Shown here: in pieces, positions 1 to 9,400 of the stretch
Position numbering within the stretch: the first letter of the stretch is position 1
How the letters are laid out: each line of letters starts with the position of its first letter
Source: Chitinophaga pinensis
GTDB taxonomy: Bacteria; Bacteroidota; Bacteroidia; Chitinophagales; Chitinophagaceae
Reading direction: 5' to 3'
Assembly: GCA_902167325.1 (NCBI GenBank)
Contig: LR632930.1
Location: 3,410,001-3,474,000, forward strand
Length of the DNA stretch: 64,000 bases
The notes under the pieces: generated by a model
Told to the model about the DNA's origin: nothing
What the model saw: only the letters and a program-made list of their open reading frames with translations
Databases searched by the model: none
Made by a program: the position numbers and the translations under genes

Positions 1-87
1 AAGGGCGCCAAATCTTTCGGGAAAGGCAATTTCAAGGCGTTATTTGAATCTATCGAGCGCGAACAGGCCCTGCGCGGCAACTTATAA
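1..87 (+). CDS. C-terminal end of an unidentified protein (partial)
   Basis: An open frame enters from the left edge and ends at TAA 85-87, giving 28 residues that finish ...ALRGNL. It is basic and probably helical. The fragment is too short to assign a family. A terminator follows 24 bases after the stop, so the gene ends its transcription unit here. Confidence 0.55.
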   Translation, partial: KGAKSFGKGNFKALFESIEREQALRGNL

Positions 88-111
88 ACCAACCTGCTAT
101 GTGAGAAAATA

Positions 112-141
112 AAAAGCCGTCCCGCTTCCCGGGGCGGCTTT
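112..141 (+). terminator. Rho-independent terminator
   Basis: AAGCCGTCCCG pairs with CGGGGCGGCTT around a short loop and is followed by a T-rich run. It closes the gene that enters from the left edge. Confidence 0.75.
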
Positions 142-225
142 CTGTTTGTATATTGATATGGCTTCACCGTGTATGCACATCCGGCGAAGCCCGCTTTACC
201 CTTTTCAACCAACACGCTCCTTAAC

Positions 226-1455
226 ATGAAAACAGTCCCTATAGCAGGTGCCGCGCCTTTCCCGGGCACTACTGCGGCTCCGGTGTTGCAGCCATCCGGC
301 CGTATTGCATCCGTAGATATTTACCGTGGTTTTGTGATGTTACTGATGATGATGGAAGTGCTGAGCCTTCACCGTGTTTCTGACGCACTTCCGGATAGTG
401 GATTCTGGCGTTTCCTGGCCTTTCACCAGAGCCATGTGCCCTGGGCAGGTTGTTCCCTGCACGATATGATCCAGCCCTCATTCTCCTTTCTGGTAGGGGT
501 GGCCCTGCCGTTTTCAATGGCGGCACGTTTGGCAAAGGGGAGTGGTCATGCTTCCATGTGGCGGCATACCATTACCCGGTCGCTGATCCTGATTGGGTTG
601 GGGATCTTTCTCCGTTCCATGCATTCGGAGCGCACCAATTTTACTTTTGAAGATACCTTAACGATGATCGGGTTGGGATACCCGTTACTCTTTGCGCTGG
701 GATATGCAGGAACAAGAACGCGTATTATCGCCTGCACTGCCATCCTGTTCCTGTTCTGGCTGGCATTTGCGCTCTATCCTTCGCCGGTAGCTGGAGCAGC
801 AGCTCCGGGTGTACCTGTAGGCTGGGAGCATAATTTCGAGGGCTTTGCCGCGCATTGGAACAAGAACACCAGCCTTGCCTGGGCTTTCGATACCTGGTTC
901 CTGAATCTTTTCCCGCGGGAGGCGCCATTCCTGTTCAATGGTGGTGGATATGCCACGCTGAGTTTCATCCCAACATTAGGCACCATGATACTGGGCACTT
1001 TTGCAGGAGACGTGTTGAAATCAGAAAAAACGCCTGCTCAGCGCATCCGTTTTTTCCTGTATTGCGGCATCGGGTTACTGACTATCGGGCTGGTATTACA
1101 TGTTACCGGCATTAATCCCATCGTAAAAAGAATCTGGACGCCCGCCTGGACACTCGCCAGCGGTGGCGGATGCTTTATATTCCTGGCCTTCTTTTACTGG
1201 ATAGCCGACGTGGCAGGGTATAAATCTGCCTTCTTTTTCCTGACAGTAATCGGCACCAACTCCATAGCGGCTTATGTGATTGCTGACGGGTTAGGAGGGT
1301 TTATTAAGCAATCGCTCCACATTCACCTCGGGCAAAACTATGATCAGATCCTGGGTGTTCCCTACGCCACACTCGTCCAGGGCGCATTGGTGCTGGCGCT
1401 GGAATGGCTGATACTGTATTGGATGTACCGTAAGAAGATATTTATCAAAGTATAG
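226..1455 (+). CDS. DUF5009/HGSNAT-like membrane acyltransferase
   Basis: Multi-pass inner-membrane protein of about 409 residues. It resembles the bacterial relatives of heparan-alpha-glucosaminide N-acetyltransferase (DUF5009/NagX-like). The typical opening RIASVDIYRGFVM...MEV is present, followed by the HDMIQPSFSFLVGVALPFS stretch, where His-Asp lies just before the second membrane helix. About ten hydrophobic segments follow, and the C-terminus is short and basic (YRKKIFIKV). In this family the protein transfers an acetyl group across the membrane to amino sugars; the substrate here is unknown. I chose ATG 226 because the frame upstream to GTG 169 adds only a poorly conserved-looking stretch. 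It is a single-gene unit between a terminator and a repeat-rich gap. Confidence 0.8.
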   Translation: MKTVPIAGAAPFPGTTAAPVLQPSGRIASVDIYRGFVMLLMMMEVLSLHRVSDALPDSGFWRFLAFHQSHVPWAGCSLHDMIQPSFSFLVGVALPFSMAARLAKGSGHASMWRHTITRSLILIGLGIFLRSMHSERTNFTFEDTLTMIGLGYPLLFALGYAGTRTRIIACTAILFLFWLAFALYPSPVAGAAAPGVPVGWEHNFEGFAAHWNKNTSLAWAFDTWFLNLFPREAPFLFNGGGYATLSFIPTLGTMILGTFAGDVLKSEKTPAQRIRFFLYCGIGLLTIGLVLHVTGINPIVKRIWTPAWTLASGGGCFIFLAFFYWIADVAGYKSAFFFLTVIGTNSIAAYVIADGLGGFIKQSLHIHLGQNYDQILGVPYATLVQGALVLALEWLILYWMYRKKIFIKV

Positions 1456-1559
1456 AAATAGAAAGTCCTGAGATTGTTAATATACTATCAGACAGGTCTA
1501 TTTATGTGTGTTTTTAGTTATATCGCAATGTGTTCATTTTCAATGTATTGAGCTGTGAT

Positions 1560-1654
1560 CCTTCAGTCAACCTTCAGTCAGCCTTCAGTCAACCCTTGAT
1601 TTTACTGAGGTTTGCAGTAGTTTGACTGAAGGTTGACTGAAGGATGGCAGAAGG
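1560..1654. repeat. 11-bp phased direct-then-inverted repeat array
   Basis: Three successive 11-bp units CCTTCAGTCAA, CCTTCAGTCAG, CCTTCAGTCAA start at 1560, 1571 and 1582. About 30 divergent bases follow, then the reverse complement TTGACTGAAGG twice (1622, 1633) and a decayed copy ATGGCAGAAGG (1644). The arms could fold into a long hairpin of about 22 bp. The array sits in the 338-base gap (1456-1793) between the acyltransferase gene and the end of the minus-strand glycan locus. Apart from the terminator at 1730, I see nothing else in that gap. Compare the array at 63503-63634. Confidence 0.8.
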
Positions 1655-1729
1655 ATGGGAGTACTTTCCCCGGTGAAATATTATCAGTCCAGGGTGCTGA
1701 GAGGAAGGAGTATGATACAAAAAGGCTAA

Positions 1730-1772
1730 AAATCTAAAGGCCGTCTCACCAGTTGAGACGGCCTTTAGATTT
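1730..1772 (-). terminator. Strong bidirectional hairpin terminator of the sus/GH16 operon
   Basis: A perfect 19-bp stem (AAATCTAAAGGCCGTCTCA and its complement) encloses a 5-base loop. A/T runs at both ends let it act in either direction. It lies 21 bases past the stop of the GH16 gene. Confidence 0.85.
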
Positions 1773-1793
1773 AATATACAATTCGTTTCAGTA

Positions 1794-2624
1794 TCAGCGC
1801 TGATACACATGCACATAATCCACGATCAGGCGTGAAGGCAGGTGCGTTACGGGTATTTCTTCTCCGTTCTGGCCGAGGGCCACGTTGAGAAGGAGGTAGA
1901 AATCTTCCCGGAAGGGATGGTTGCCCTTCTTAGCGTTTTGTGCATTTTTGATATCGATGGTGTTGAGTACTTTCCCGTCTACGGAAATAACCAGGCTGTT
2001 TTCATCCCAGATCATTTCCCATTCATGGAAGCTGCCGGCCCAGGTTTCGCCACCCCAGGCAGCAACGGGCCATTTGGCTTCGTCCCAGGCGGTTTCACCG
2101 GAGCCTTCCCAGGCTGCGTTGGCCAGAAGGTTACCCCTGTAATATTCCATGATATCTACTTCGCCACAGGCGGGCCAATGTACAGGGCCACGGTTGGCTC
2201 CCAGCATCCAGAAGGCGGGCCAGCTGCCTTTACGCACGTCTATCTTTGCCCGCATGGTTACCCGGCCGTATTTGAATTCAAATTTGCCTTTGGTAATGAG
2301 GCAGGAAGAGGTGTATTCCGCAAACTCGCGGCTCTTCTTCCAGTCGCTGCTGCCCGCAATATACCCGGGGTTGGGAACGCGTTCTTTCCTTGCTTCGATG
2401 GTGAGGAACCCGTTCTGACATATAGCGTTCTCCGGCCGGTACCATTGTGGCTCACGGTTGCGGATAAAGCCGCGCTCATAATCCCATTTGGCAGGGTCGG
2501 GCGCACCATCGGTATTGAACTCATCGCTCCATACCAGTTTATAACCGCCCGGATCTGCAGCAGGCGTGTGGGTAGATGAAAGGCCGCAGAACATGGCAGC
2601 GGCGAGTATAAGGGACAGTTGCAT
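1794..2624 (-). CDS. GH16 family glycoside hydrolase (beta-glucanase type)
   Basis: Secreted or cell-surface endo-acting glycosidase of 276 residues. An N-terminal hydrophobic signal (MQLSLILAAAMFCGLSS) is followed by a GH16 jelly-roll from about residue 28 to the end. The GH16 active-site signature is intact as GEVDIMEY, with nucleophile E155, assisting D157 and acid/base E160. It opens with YKLVWSDEFN and closes with LIVDYVHVYQR, both typical of laminarinase-like GH16 enzymes. It is the last gene of a unit with susC and susD, so it probably pre-digests the glycan imported by them. A beta-1,3/1,4-glucan is the likeliest substrate class, but GH16 also covers agar, carrageenan and porphyran hydrolases and the substrate is not fixed by sequence alone. 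Confidence 0.88.
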   Translation of the reverse strand: MQLSLILAAAMFCGLSSTHTPAADPGGYKLVWSDEFNTDGAPDPAKWDYERGFIRNREPQWYRPENAICQNGFLTIEARKERVPNPGYIAGSSDWKKSREFAEYTSSCLITKGKFEFKYGRVTMRAKIDVRKGSWPAFWMLGANRGPVHWPACGEVDIMEYYRGNLLANAAWEGSGETAWDEAKWPVAAWGGETWAGSFHEWEMIWDENSLVISVDGKVLNTIDIKNAQNAKKGNHPFREDFYLLLNVALGQNGEEIPVTHLPSRLIVDYVHVYQR

Positions 2625-2646
2625 GTCTGAAGATAATTAATCGTTA

Positions 2647-4488
2647 TCAGTATAAAGGGTTTTGTACCAGCAGCCGGCTGTTCTGAATATCGTTCAGCGG
2701 AATGGGGTAGAGGTACATGGCTTTCGTCCACCCGCGGTTTTCGATGAGGGTACGTTTGTAGAACCCTTCGATGGTGGCAGCATTGAGGTCCATTCCGTAG
2801 TATGGTCCGCCCTGAGCACCTTTGCCTGCAGGTGCTTCGGCAATCATCCAGCGGCGAACATCGAAGTAGCGCTGTCCTTCGCCGGCCAGCTCCACCCGCA
2901 TTTCTGCACGAATGGCTTCGCGCTGGGCTGCCTGGTTACCCCTGATGCCGGCTTTAATATCGGCCAGCAGTGGGATGCCTGCGCGGCTGCGTACTTTGTC
3001 GATATAGGTGATGATGTCAGGGTCAGCAGGCGTCACTTCGTTGAGGGCTTCTGCATACAACAGGTAGAATTCCGCGAGGCGGAAAATTATGCCGGGACGG
3101 TATTCGCTCTTCGGGTTAGATCCCTGATTGTATACCCGCTTGCTGAGTTTTTTGTAGAAGATATAACCGGTACGGGCATGATCCTGAACACTGTTATCGC
3201 TGTTGCCGCCACGGTTGAAGAAGATCTGCTCGTTGCCTACATGCCAGCGCCTGCCATTGTAGAAAATAGCCTGATAAAAGCGCGGCTCGCGGTTTACATA
3301 CATGCGGTAAGTACCCGGCTGGGTGCGGCCGGTAACATCTTCTCCTGCTGCAGACATCCCGGTTTCACTATACACGGGCGATTCCTGAATGGGCAGCCCG
3401 TCGTTCATGAAATAGGCATCCACCAGTTCCTGGGTGGCGGCAATGTAACCCGTAGCATTGCTGCCGCCGCGTGCGCCGCGGGGAACCGACCATCCGTCTA
3501 CCCCTCCGTTGGGAACGGTGCCCCAGCTCACGTCTGACCGGGCGAAGATGATTTCCTTGTTGTATTTCATGTGCAGTTCATACAGGCTCTTGTCCGGGTC
3601 GTAATTGGCACCGGTATTTTCGCGGTGCAGGGCATAATGCCCGCCTGTTTCCGCGTAATCGATGATGGCTTTTACTGCTGTGAGGGCCTTTTGCCATTTG
3701 GTGTTATCGGCATCGGGGAAGAGCCTTTTGCCGTCTTTATTTGTAAGGGCCAATGCTTCGGCATACCCGCCGTTAAAGAGCGGACTGGCCGCGTACATCA
3801 TCAGCCGGGCGCGTACAGCAAGGGCGGCACCTTTCGTGGGTACGGCCAGCAATTGCTGGTTGGAAAGGTCCGGATCTTTCAACCCGTCTGCACAGGCGGT
3901 AAGTTCATCGTAAATGAAATTCACGACTTCATCTACTGAGTTGCGTGCAAAGTCGAGCGTGCGGTTGTTAGGATCGGCAATCTCCGTCATGATGGTAACG
4001 GGACCATACAGTTCAAACAGCAGGTAGTGATAATAGGCGCGGAGAAAGCGTGCCTGAACTTTCAGTTCCGCCAGTTCATCCGCACTGATGAAATCGGCCT
4101 GGCCTGATGCGGGTATTTCCACTGCATTGGCGAGGAAGATATTGGCCTGGCGGATGTACTGATAAAGTGCCCATCTCGACCAGGTGCTGTGGCTGAGCGT
4201 ATACGGAGCCAGGTTGTATTCGGTTACCTGGCGGAGCTTCACCTCGTCGGTCATCCGCAGCCAGGGATTATCGAGTCCGGAAATATCGTTGCGGCTGTAG
4301 TTGGCCATATTGGGAATACCTGCGTAGATATTGCGCTGCCATCTTCTCACATCGGCGGGGGTGGAGAATATCTTCTGCATGTCCCGGTCTTCTGCCAGTT
4401 CTTTGGATACGTCGAGATAGTTTTTGTTGCACGAAACGGCGCCAAAAGTAGTAGTGGCGATAATCAATGAATGGAATATATATTTCAT
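2647..4488 (-). CDS. SusD/RagB family glycan-binding lipoprotein
   Basis: Outer-membrane lipoprotein of 613 residues that captures oligosaccharide at the cell surface and docks on its SusC partner. From ATG 4488 the signal peptide MKYIFHSLIIATTTFGAVSC ends in a lipobox with Cys20. An in-frame start ten codons upstream (4518) overlaps the end of susC and would spoil the signal peptide. SusD hallmarks are the N-terminal NKNYLDVSKE segment, TPR-like helical repeats with AEFYLLYAEALNEV, and the C-terminal VRSRAGIP, ELAGEGQRYFDVRRW and YLYPIPLNDIQ motifs. The gene starts 13 bases after the susC stop and is 22 bases upstream of the GH16 gene. Confidence 0.93.
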   Translation of the reverse strand: MKYIFHSLIIATTTFGAVSCNKNYLDVSKELAEDRDMQKIFSTPADVRRWQRNIYAGIPNMANYSRNDISGLDNPWLRMTDEVKLRQVTEYNLAPYTLSHSTWSRWALYQYIRQANIFLANAVEIPASGQADFISADELAELKVQARFLRAYYHYLLFELYGPVTIMTEIADPNNRTLDFARNSVDEVVNFIYDELTACADGLKDPDLSNQQLLAVPTKGAALAVRARLMMYAASPLFNGGYAEALALTNKDGKRLFPDADNTKWQKALTAVKAIIDYAETGGHYALHRENTGANYDPDKSLYELHMKYNKEIIFARSDVSWGTVPNGGVDGWSVPRGARGGSNATGYIAATQELVDAYFMNDGLPIQESPVYSETGMSAAGEDVTGRTQPGTYRMYVNREPRFYQAIFYNGRRWHVGNEQIFFNRGGNSDNSVQDHARTGYIFYKKLSKRVYNQGSNPKSEYRPGIIFRLAEFYLLYAEALNEVTPADPDIITYIDKVRSRAGIPLLADIKAGIRGNQAAQREAIRAEMRVELAGEGQRYFDVRRWMIAEAPAGKGAQGGPYYGMDLNAATIEGFYKRTLIENRGWTKAMYLYPIPLNDIQNSRLLVQNPLY

Positions 4489-4501
4489 GTCGGTCGTTCG
4501 T

Positions 4502-7500
4502 TTATAAAGTGATTTCAATGCCTGCCGTCCAGGTACTGGGAATAGGATAGCGGGTACCGCCGGCGCTGTTGCCCAGTTCGGGATCGTAGACGCCTACATG
4601 ATCCCACAGGGCTACGTTATTGCCCATGATATAAATGCGTGCATTTCTCATTTTAGCACGCTGGATGAGTTTGGTGTTGAAGTTGTAACCGGCTTCCACG
4701 TTTTTGAGGCGGATGAAGGAGCCGTCTCTCACCCACCAGGTGCTGGCGGTGTTGGTGTTGCTCATTTCCGATACACGCAGGCGGGGGAAGAAAACTTTCT
4801 GGCTGGGGTTCTGCTCCGTCCAGCGGCTTTCCACTACTTCCATACGTACATTGCTTTCGTCTATACCCCAGTGGAAGGGCATGAAGGCATTGGCCTGGTC
4901 GTTGATGTTCACGGATACGCGCCCTGCACCCTGGAAGAATACACTGGCGTAGAAGCCTTTCCATTCGGCGCTCAGTCCAAAGCCATAGATCATTTCAGGA
5001 ACGGTAGGCTGGGCAGCATCCTTCACACGGTCAAGGTCATCGATGATACCATCGCCGTTCATATCACGGTATTTGATATCGCCCGGCAATACCTGTGCAA
5101 CATAGTTGGTTGGGGCAATGCCATCTTTCAGGGCATAGGTCTTTTTACCATCTGCCCCTATGGTGATATTGAAATCTTCGTCGGTAAACAGGCGCTCGGC
5201 GATGAGGAAGTTATTCAGTGCATTCAGCCGGGTTCCTTTAATATCCATCCAGCGGTGCAGCTGCGGAACTTCATCGTATTCGATGATTTTGTTCCGGGCA
5301 ATGGTGAGGTTACCGCGGGCGGAGAGGAGCACTTCGCCAAGTTTGTACCGGAGGTTCAGGCTGCCGTCCAGCCCTTTGTTTTCCACGATCCCGAAGTTCT
5401 GCCACGGTGCCTGGCGGAAGCCGGCGATGCCTGGGATGGTTCGGCGTTGTAAAAGAATGTCGGTACGGCGGTTATCAAAGTAATCTACCTGGAAGTCGAT
5501 TGCGCCGTTAAACAGGGATGCATCGATACCGAAGTTCTTTTTCACTTCCACTTCCCAACCAAGCATGGGGGCGGAGAATTTACCTTCTACAAGCCCGTTG
5601 CCCAGTCCGTTTACTGCGCCCGAGGTGCCAATGCCCCAGCTGTAGCCAGTGCCATTCAGGAAGGTGGCACGGTAGCCGAAGCGGTCGGAGGACAGGTTGT
5701 CGTTACCCGTGCGGCCGATGGAAGCGCGCAGTTTGAGGCTGCCTACTGCCCTATCGAGGGATTCGGGGAAGAAAGGTTCGTTCGCAACGTTCCATGCCAG
5801 CCCTATGGCCGGGAAGAAGCCATAGCGGTTATCTGCTGAGAAGTTCTCACTGCCGGTGATGCCGAAGTTGGCTTCTATGGAATAGCGGCTGTCGAAAGTA
5901 TATACCGTACGGCCGATGTATGCCTGCTTACGGTAAGCCAGCGCATCGGAGTGGAGCTGCCTTTCTTTCTGATAAGTTAATGCCATAGCACTTACTACGT
6001 GTTTACCGAATGTACGGTCGTAGTTGAGGGCAGCTTCCATGTAGATGTTTTTGTCGCCGGTATTGCTTTCGATAGGTTCGGCAAATGGAGTGCCGTTGCT
6101 GATTTGGTCGAATACCAATTTGCCATCGGCATCGCGGCTTTTGGCGAAGAAAGTGGAAGGCGATTTAATTCGCGTCATCCGGTACTGTGAGTTGGCATCG
6201 TAACTGATGGCGCCACGTATTCTCAGGCCGGGGGTAATAATATCGAGCTTCTGCTCAATATCCACCCGCGACTGAATGGCAGAACGCCACTCTTTTTGAT
6301 AGCCGGATTCCACGAGCTGGTTATAAGGGTTCAGCTTGTTGGCATTCTGCGTAGGGTGCCCCGCCAGCGTACCGTCTGAATATACGGCAGGGAACAGGTG
6401 AGGAGGGATACGGGAGAAGCGCTCGAAGAGGTTGGTAGCGCCAAAGCCGGGATAGTTGGTCTGGAGATACTGACCGCTGAGGTCAACCCTGATCAGCGTG
6501 GTTTTGGTTACATCGATGTCTATATTGCTGCGGAGGTTGTAGCGTTTGAGACCGGCGTTGTTGTTGTAATCCTGGTTCACTTTGTAAAGCCCGCTTTCGG
6601 AGAAATATGCACCTGAAACGAAGAAGCGCATGCGGTCGCCGCCGCCTCTGAAGTTAAGGGTGTGGCGGGTGTTGTTGGTATGGTCACGCATGAGGAGATC
6701 CCACCAGTTGCTGCTGGGGTAGAGGTCCGGGTCTTCGCCGGATTTGTATTTGGCCAGTACCTCGTCACTGAATGCGGGATCTTTTCCTTCGTTGCGGAGG
6801 GCTTCGTTATATAGGGATAAATAGTCGTATGAATTGGCGAAGCGCGGCAGGCGGGTGGGTTTCAGCCTGCTGTATTCACCACGGTAAGTGATGCGCGTTT
6901 TTTGCGCGGTACCGCGTTTGGAGGTGATGAGGATGACGCCGTTGGCACCTTCTGCTCCATAGATGGCCGTAGCAGCAGCATCTTTCAGCAGGGTGAATGT
7001 CTCAATTTCATCCGGCTCAATGTCGTTCATGTTCCTCGGAACTCCGTCTACCAATACCAGCGGACTGGTACCTCCTGCAAAGGAGCTGACGCCTCTGATC
7101 CAGAACTCCGCATTATCGTATCCCGGTTCGCCGGAGCGTTGAACGGCGATGAGACCGGGAACCTGTCCTGCCAGGTTATTGCTGAGGCTGCGCGTAGGCA
7201 TCCGGAGCTGTTCGCCTTTCACAGTGGCAATGGAGCTGACGAGGCTCGATTTTTTCTGTTTGCCGAAACCTACCACCACTACTTCACCGAGGCCCTTGGT
7301 GTCGGGCATGAGCATTACATCGATGTTGCTTTTACCGGCAACAGGGATTTCCTGCCCGATGTAGCCGATGAAGTTAAACTCCAGCACGGCGTTGTTAGGC
7401 ACGTCGAGGATAAAGCGGCCGTTGGCATCAGTAGCAGTGCCAATTACGGGCTTGCTGCCTTTTACGGTAACGGTAACGCCCTGCAGCACGGTGCCCGAAT

Positions 7501-7924
7501 CGCGGACGGTGCCGCGTACTTCGATATTGCGGAAAGAAGTTTCCACTACTGTAGACTTCAGGACCGTAATATTGCGGCCGCTGATGCGGAAGTACAGGGC
7601 ACGCTCCGGAAGGATGCTTTCCAGCACAGCGGTGAGCGGTGTTTCCCGGATGCTGAGCGTTACCGGCGCGGCATGGCTCAGGGCTTCTTCCTGGTACAGG
7701 AAATGGTAACCCGTTTGGGCCTTCATCCGGGAAAATACTTCACGGAGCGGCATATTTTTGACCGTTAGTGTAACGGATTGTGCCCTGCCGGAAGCATACG
7801 CCCCCAGCGAAAACAGTAAGAGTAGCGAGATCGTGATTTTCATGACGCTCAGGATTAGCGGCCCGGCAAAGCACAGGCGTAAAGATCCGTGCCGGCATAC
7901 TTTGCCTGCAGAAAGGAATTGCAT
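4502..7924 (-). CDS. SusC/RagA family TonB-dependent transporter with STN signalling domain
   Basis: Outer-membrane active transporter of 1140 residues. Order: basic leader and signal peptide (MKITISLLLLFSLGAYASGRAQ, residues 28-49), STN (secretin/TonB short N-terminal) domain about 50-105, carboxypeptidase-regulatory-like beta-sandwich about 130-205, TonB plug about 225-335 (GLGEVVVVGFGKQKKSSL, then GVSSFAGGTSPLVLVDGVP and AAATAIYGAEGANGVI), and a 22-strand barrel to the terminal EITL. The STN domain is the usual contact for a periplasmic FecR anti-sigma domain. The adjacent FecR and ECF sigma genes fit surface signalling that induces this locus when the glycan is present. The leader upstream of MKIT is of a kind common in Chitinophaga SusC proteins, so I kept the longer start. 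Confidence 0.93.
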   Translation of the reverse strand: MQFLSAGKVCRHGSLRLCFAGPLILSVMKITISLLLLFSLGAYASGRAQSVTLTVKNMPLREVFSRMKAQTGYHFLYQEEALSHAAPVTLSIRETPLTAVLESILPERALYFRISGRNITVLKSTVVETSFRNIEVRGTVRDSGTVLQGVTVTVKGSKPVIGTATDANGRFILDVPNNAVLEFNFIGYIGQEIPVAGKSNIDVMLMPDTKGLGEVVVVGFGKQKKSSLVSSIATVKGEQLRMPTRSLSNNLAGQVPGLIAVQRSGEPGYDNAEFWIRGVSSFAGGTSPLVLVDGVPRNMNDIEPDEIETFTLLKDAAATAIYGAEGANGVILITSKRGTAQKTRITYRGEYSRLKPTRLPRFANSYDYLSLYNEALRNEGKDPAFSDEVLAKYKSGEDPDLYPSSNWWDLLMRDHTNNTRHTLNFRGGGDRMRFFVSGAYFSESGLYKVNQDYNNNAGLKRYNLRSNIDIDVTKTTLIRVDLSGQYLQTNYPGFGATNLFERFSRIPPHLFPAVYSDGTLAGHPTQNANKLNPYNQLVESGYQKEWRSAIQSRVDIEQKLDIITPGLRIRGAISYDANSQYRMTRIKSPSTFFAKSRDADGKLVFDQISNGTPFAEPIESNTGDKNIYMEAALNYDRTFGKHVVSAMALTYQKERQLHSDALAYRKQAYIGRTVYTFDSRYSIEANFGITGSENFSADNRYGFFPAIGLAWNVANEPFFPESLDRAVGSLKLRASIGRTGNDNLSSDRFGYRATFLNGTGYSWGIGTSGAVNGLGNGLVEGKFSAPMLGWEVEVKKNFGIDASLFNGAIDFQVDYFDNRRTDILLQRRTIPGIAGFRQAPWQNFGIVENKGLDGSLNLRYKLGEVLLSARGNLTIARNKIIEYDEVPQLHRWMDIKGTRLNALNNFLIAERLFTDEDFNITIGADGKKTYALKDGIAPTNYVAQVLPGDIKYRDMNGDGIIDDLDRVKDAAQPTVPEMIYGFGLSAEWKGFYASVFFQGAGRVSVNINDQANAFMPFHWGIDESNVRMEVVESRWTEQNPSQKVFFPRLRVSEMSNTNTASTWWVRDGSFIRLKNVEAGYNFNTKLIQRAKMRNARIYIMGNNVALWDHVGVYDPELGNSAGGTRYPIPSTWTAGIEITL

Positions 7925-8106
7925 AATTTTACAGTGTTAGGATTGATAAATCATTGTGTCATGCTAACGTGGCAGTCATGCCTCCGGCCGGGAGCGGTGG
8001 TGCGCTTCCGGCTTTATCATGCCTGTTGGCTTGTGTCAGTTGCGCTTTTTAAGCTGTACGTGTTTTTTCATGGCTTTTAGATTTGGTGATTGCGTGTTCG
8101 TCACTA

Positions 8107-9306
8107 TTACTTTTTGGTTGCTGTGCTGATAGTTAGTTCACTGCCGCTGATACTGAAGTGTAGTCCGCTGATCAGGTGTAATTGTTCCAATACTTCTCCC
8201 AGACTGGCTTCCCGGCTGATGCTGCCGCCGATATGCTGGCCCTTTGGCACATCTCCGCTATAGCGAACGGTGATCCCGTACCACCGGGCTACCTGGTCCA
8301 TAATCTCCGTGATGGATTCGTTGTTGAAATAGAAATAACCGTTCTTCCATGCGGTGGCTTTCTCGAGGTCTGCCTTCCCGACTTTGAGGGCAGCTGCGGT
8401 GGAAACGGCCGCCTGCCCCGGTTCCAGTACTTTCTTCCCTTTGCGTGCCGCAACGGCTACTTTCCCGTTCATCAGGCTGGTAGTGGTGCGGGATGGATCG
8501 TATGCGGATATGTTGAATGTGGTGCCCAGTACCGCTACGGTATCGCCATTAACCTGTACGCTGAAGGGTTTTTGCGCATCCTTCGCTACTTCGAAGTATC
8601 CTTCACCCCGGAGCGTTACGGTGCGCTTATTACCTGTGAAGCGAACAGGGAATTGCAGCTCTGATGCCGCATTGAGCCAAACCGCGGTACCGTCAGGTAA
8701 TACAATGCGGTAGGTGCCTGCTACGGGTACGCGGAGGGTATTGTACAGCGCCGTTTCTCCTGAAGCTGCGTTTGCATCATAATGGAGGGCGCCGCTATCG
8801 CTGCGGAGGCGGGTGCCGTCTTCTTCTTCGAATGTGAGGTGGTTGCTTTGCAGGAGGATGGCTTTGCCGTTGGAGAGTATGAGTTCGGCACGGGAGGTGC
8901 CGGGGAGTACATCGTTTTCATGACCGAAACGGTTATCGGCAACGATGCGGGCGGCATCGAAAGACTGCTGGTTACCGGAAAAGAACCAGGTAAATACGGC
9001 GATGCCGGTAACCGCTGCTGCTGCCCAAGCATAGCGCTGGCGTAAAGTGCGTTTTCTTTGGGCTGTACGTTTGGCAAGTACCTGTTCCCATGCCTGCCGG
9101 CTGTTGAAGCGCGCGAGCCGTGCCATGCGTGCATCCAGTGCAGGAATGTCTTTTAATTCGGCAAGGAGGCGCTGGCGGAGTGGAGCGGGTATGAGCGCAT
9201 GCAGTTCCTCCCGCTCTTCAGCGGTGATGGTATTGTTATGCAATCTGTACAGCAGCTCCGCTGCCCGGTACGGAACGTTTCCCCAATCAATAGTTGGCTC
9301 GGTCAT
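8107..9306 (-). CDS. FecR-type anti-sigma factor
   Basis: Single-pass inner-membrane regulator of 399 residues. The cytoplasmic N-terminal part, about 1-88, would bind the ECF sigma factor. A transmembrane helix follows at about 92-108 (YAWAAAAVTGIAVFTWFF). The periplasmic FecR beta domain carries PDGTAVWLNAASELQFP, GEGYFEVAKDAQKPFSVQV and VLGTTFNISAY. A C-terminal STN-interacting part (GYFYFNNESITEIMDQVARWYGI) ends the protein, as in Bacteroidota FecR proteins. Its neighbours are the sigma factor 94 bases upstream and the STN-bearing SusC downstream, so it most likely relays occupancy of that transporter to the sigma factor. Confidence 0.92.
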   Translation of the reverse strand: MTEPTIDWGNVPYRAAELLYRLHNNTITAEEREELHALIPAPLRQRLLAELKDIPALDARMARLARFNSRQAWEQVLAKRTAQRKRTLRQRYAWAAAAVTGIAVFTWFFSGNQQSFDAARIVADNRFGHENDVLPGTSRAELILSNGKAILLQSNHLTFEEEDGTRLRSDSGALHYDANAASGETALYNTLRVPVAGTYRIVLPDGTAVWLNAASELQFPVRFTGNKRTVTLRGEGYFEVAKDAQKPFSVQVNGDTVAVLGTTFNISAYDPSRTTTSLMNGKVAVAARKGKKVLEPGQAAVSTAAALKVGKADLEKATAWKNGYFYFNNESITEIMDQVARWYGITVRYSGDVPKGQHIGGSISREASLGEVLEQLHLISGLHFSISGSELTISTATKK

Positions 9307-9400
9307 GTCTATTCTACACGCAGGAGATGAAAAAGAATGGAATGGTTACCTGGTTTTTTTTGAAAATAATTGCAATCCTCTTTAATTCAACCGATTGCAT

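Noticed and set aside
1560..1654. CRISPR array
   Set aside because: The units are 11 bp with no spacers of 30-40 bp, and no cas genes are present. The same reasoning applies to 63503-63634.
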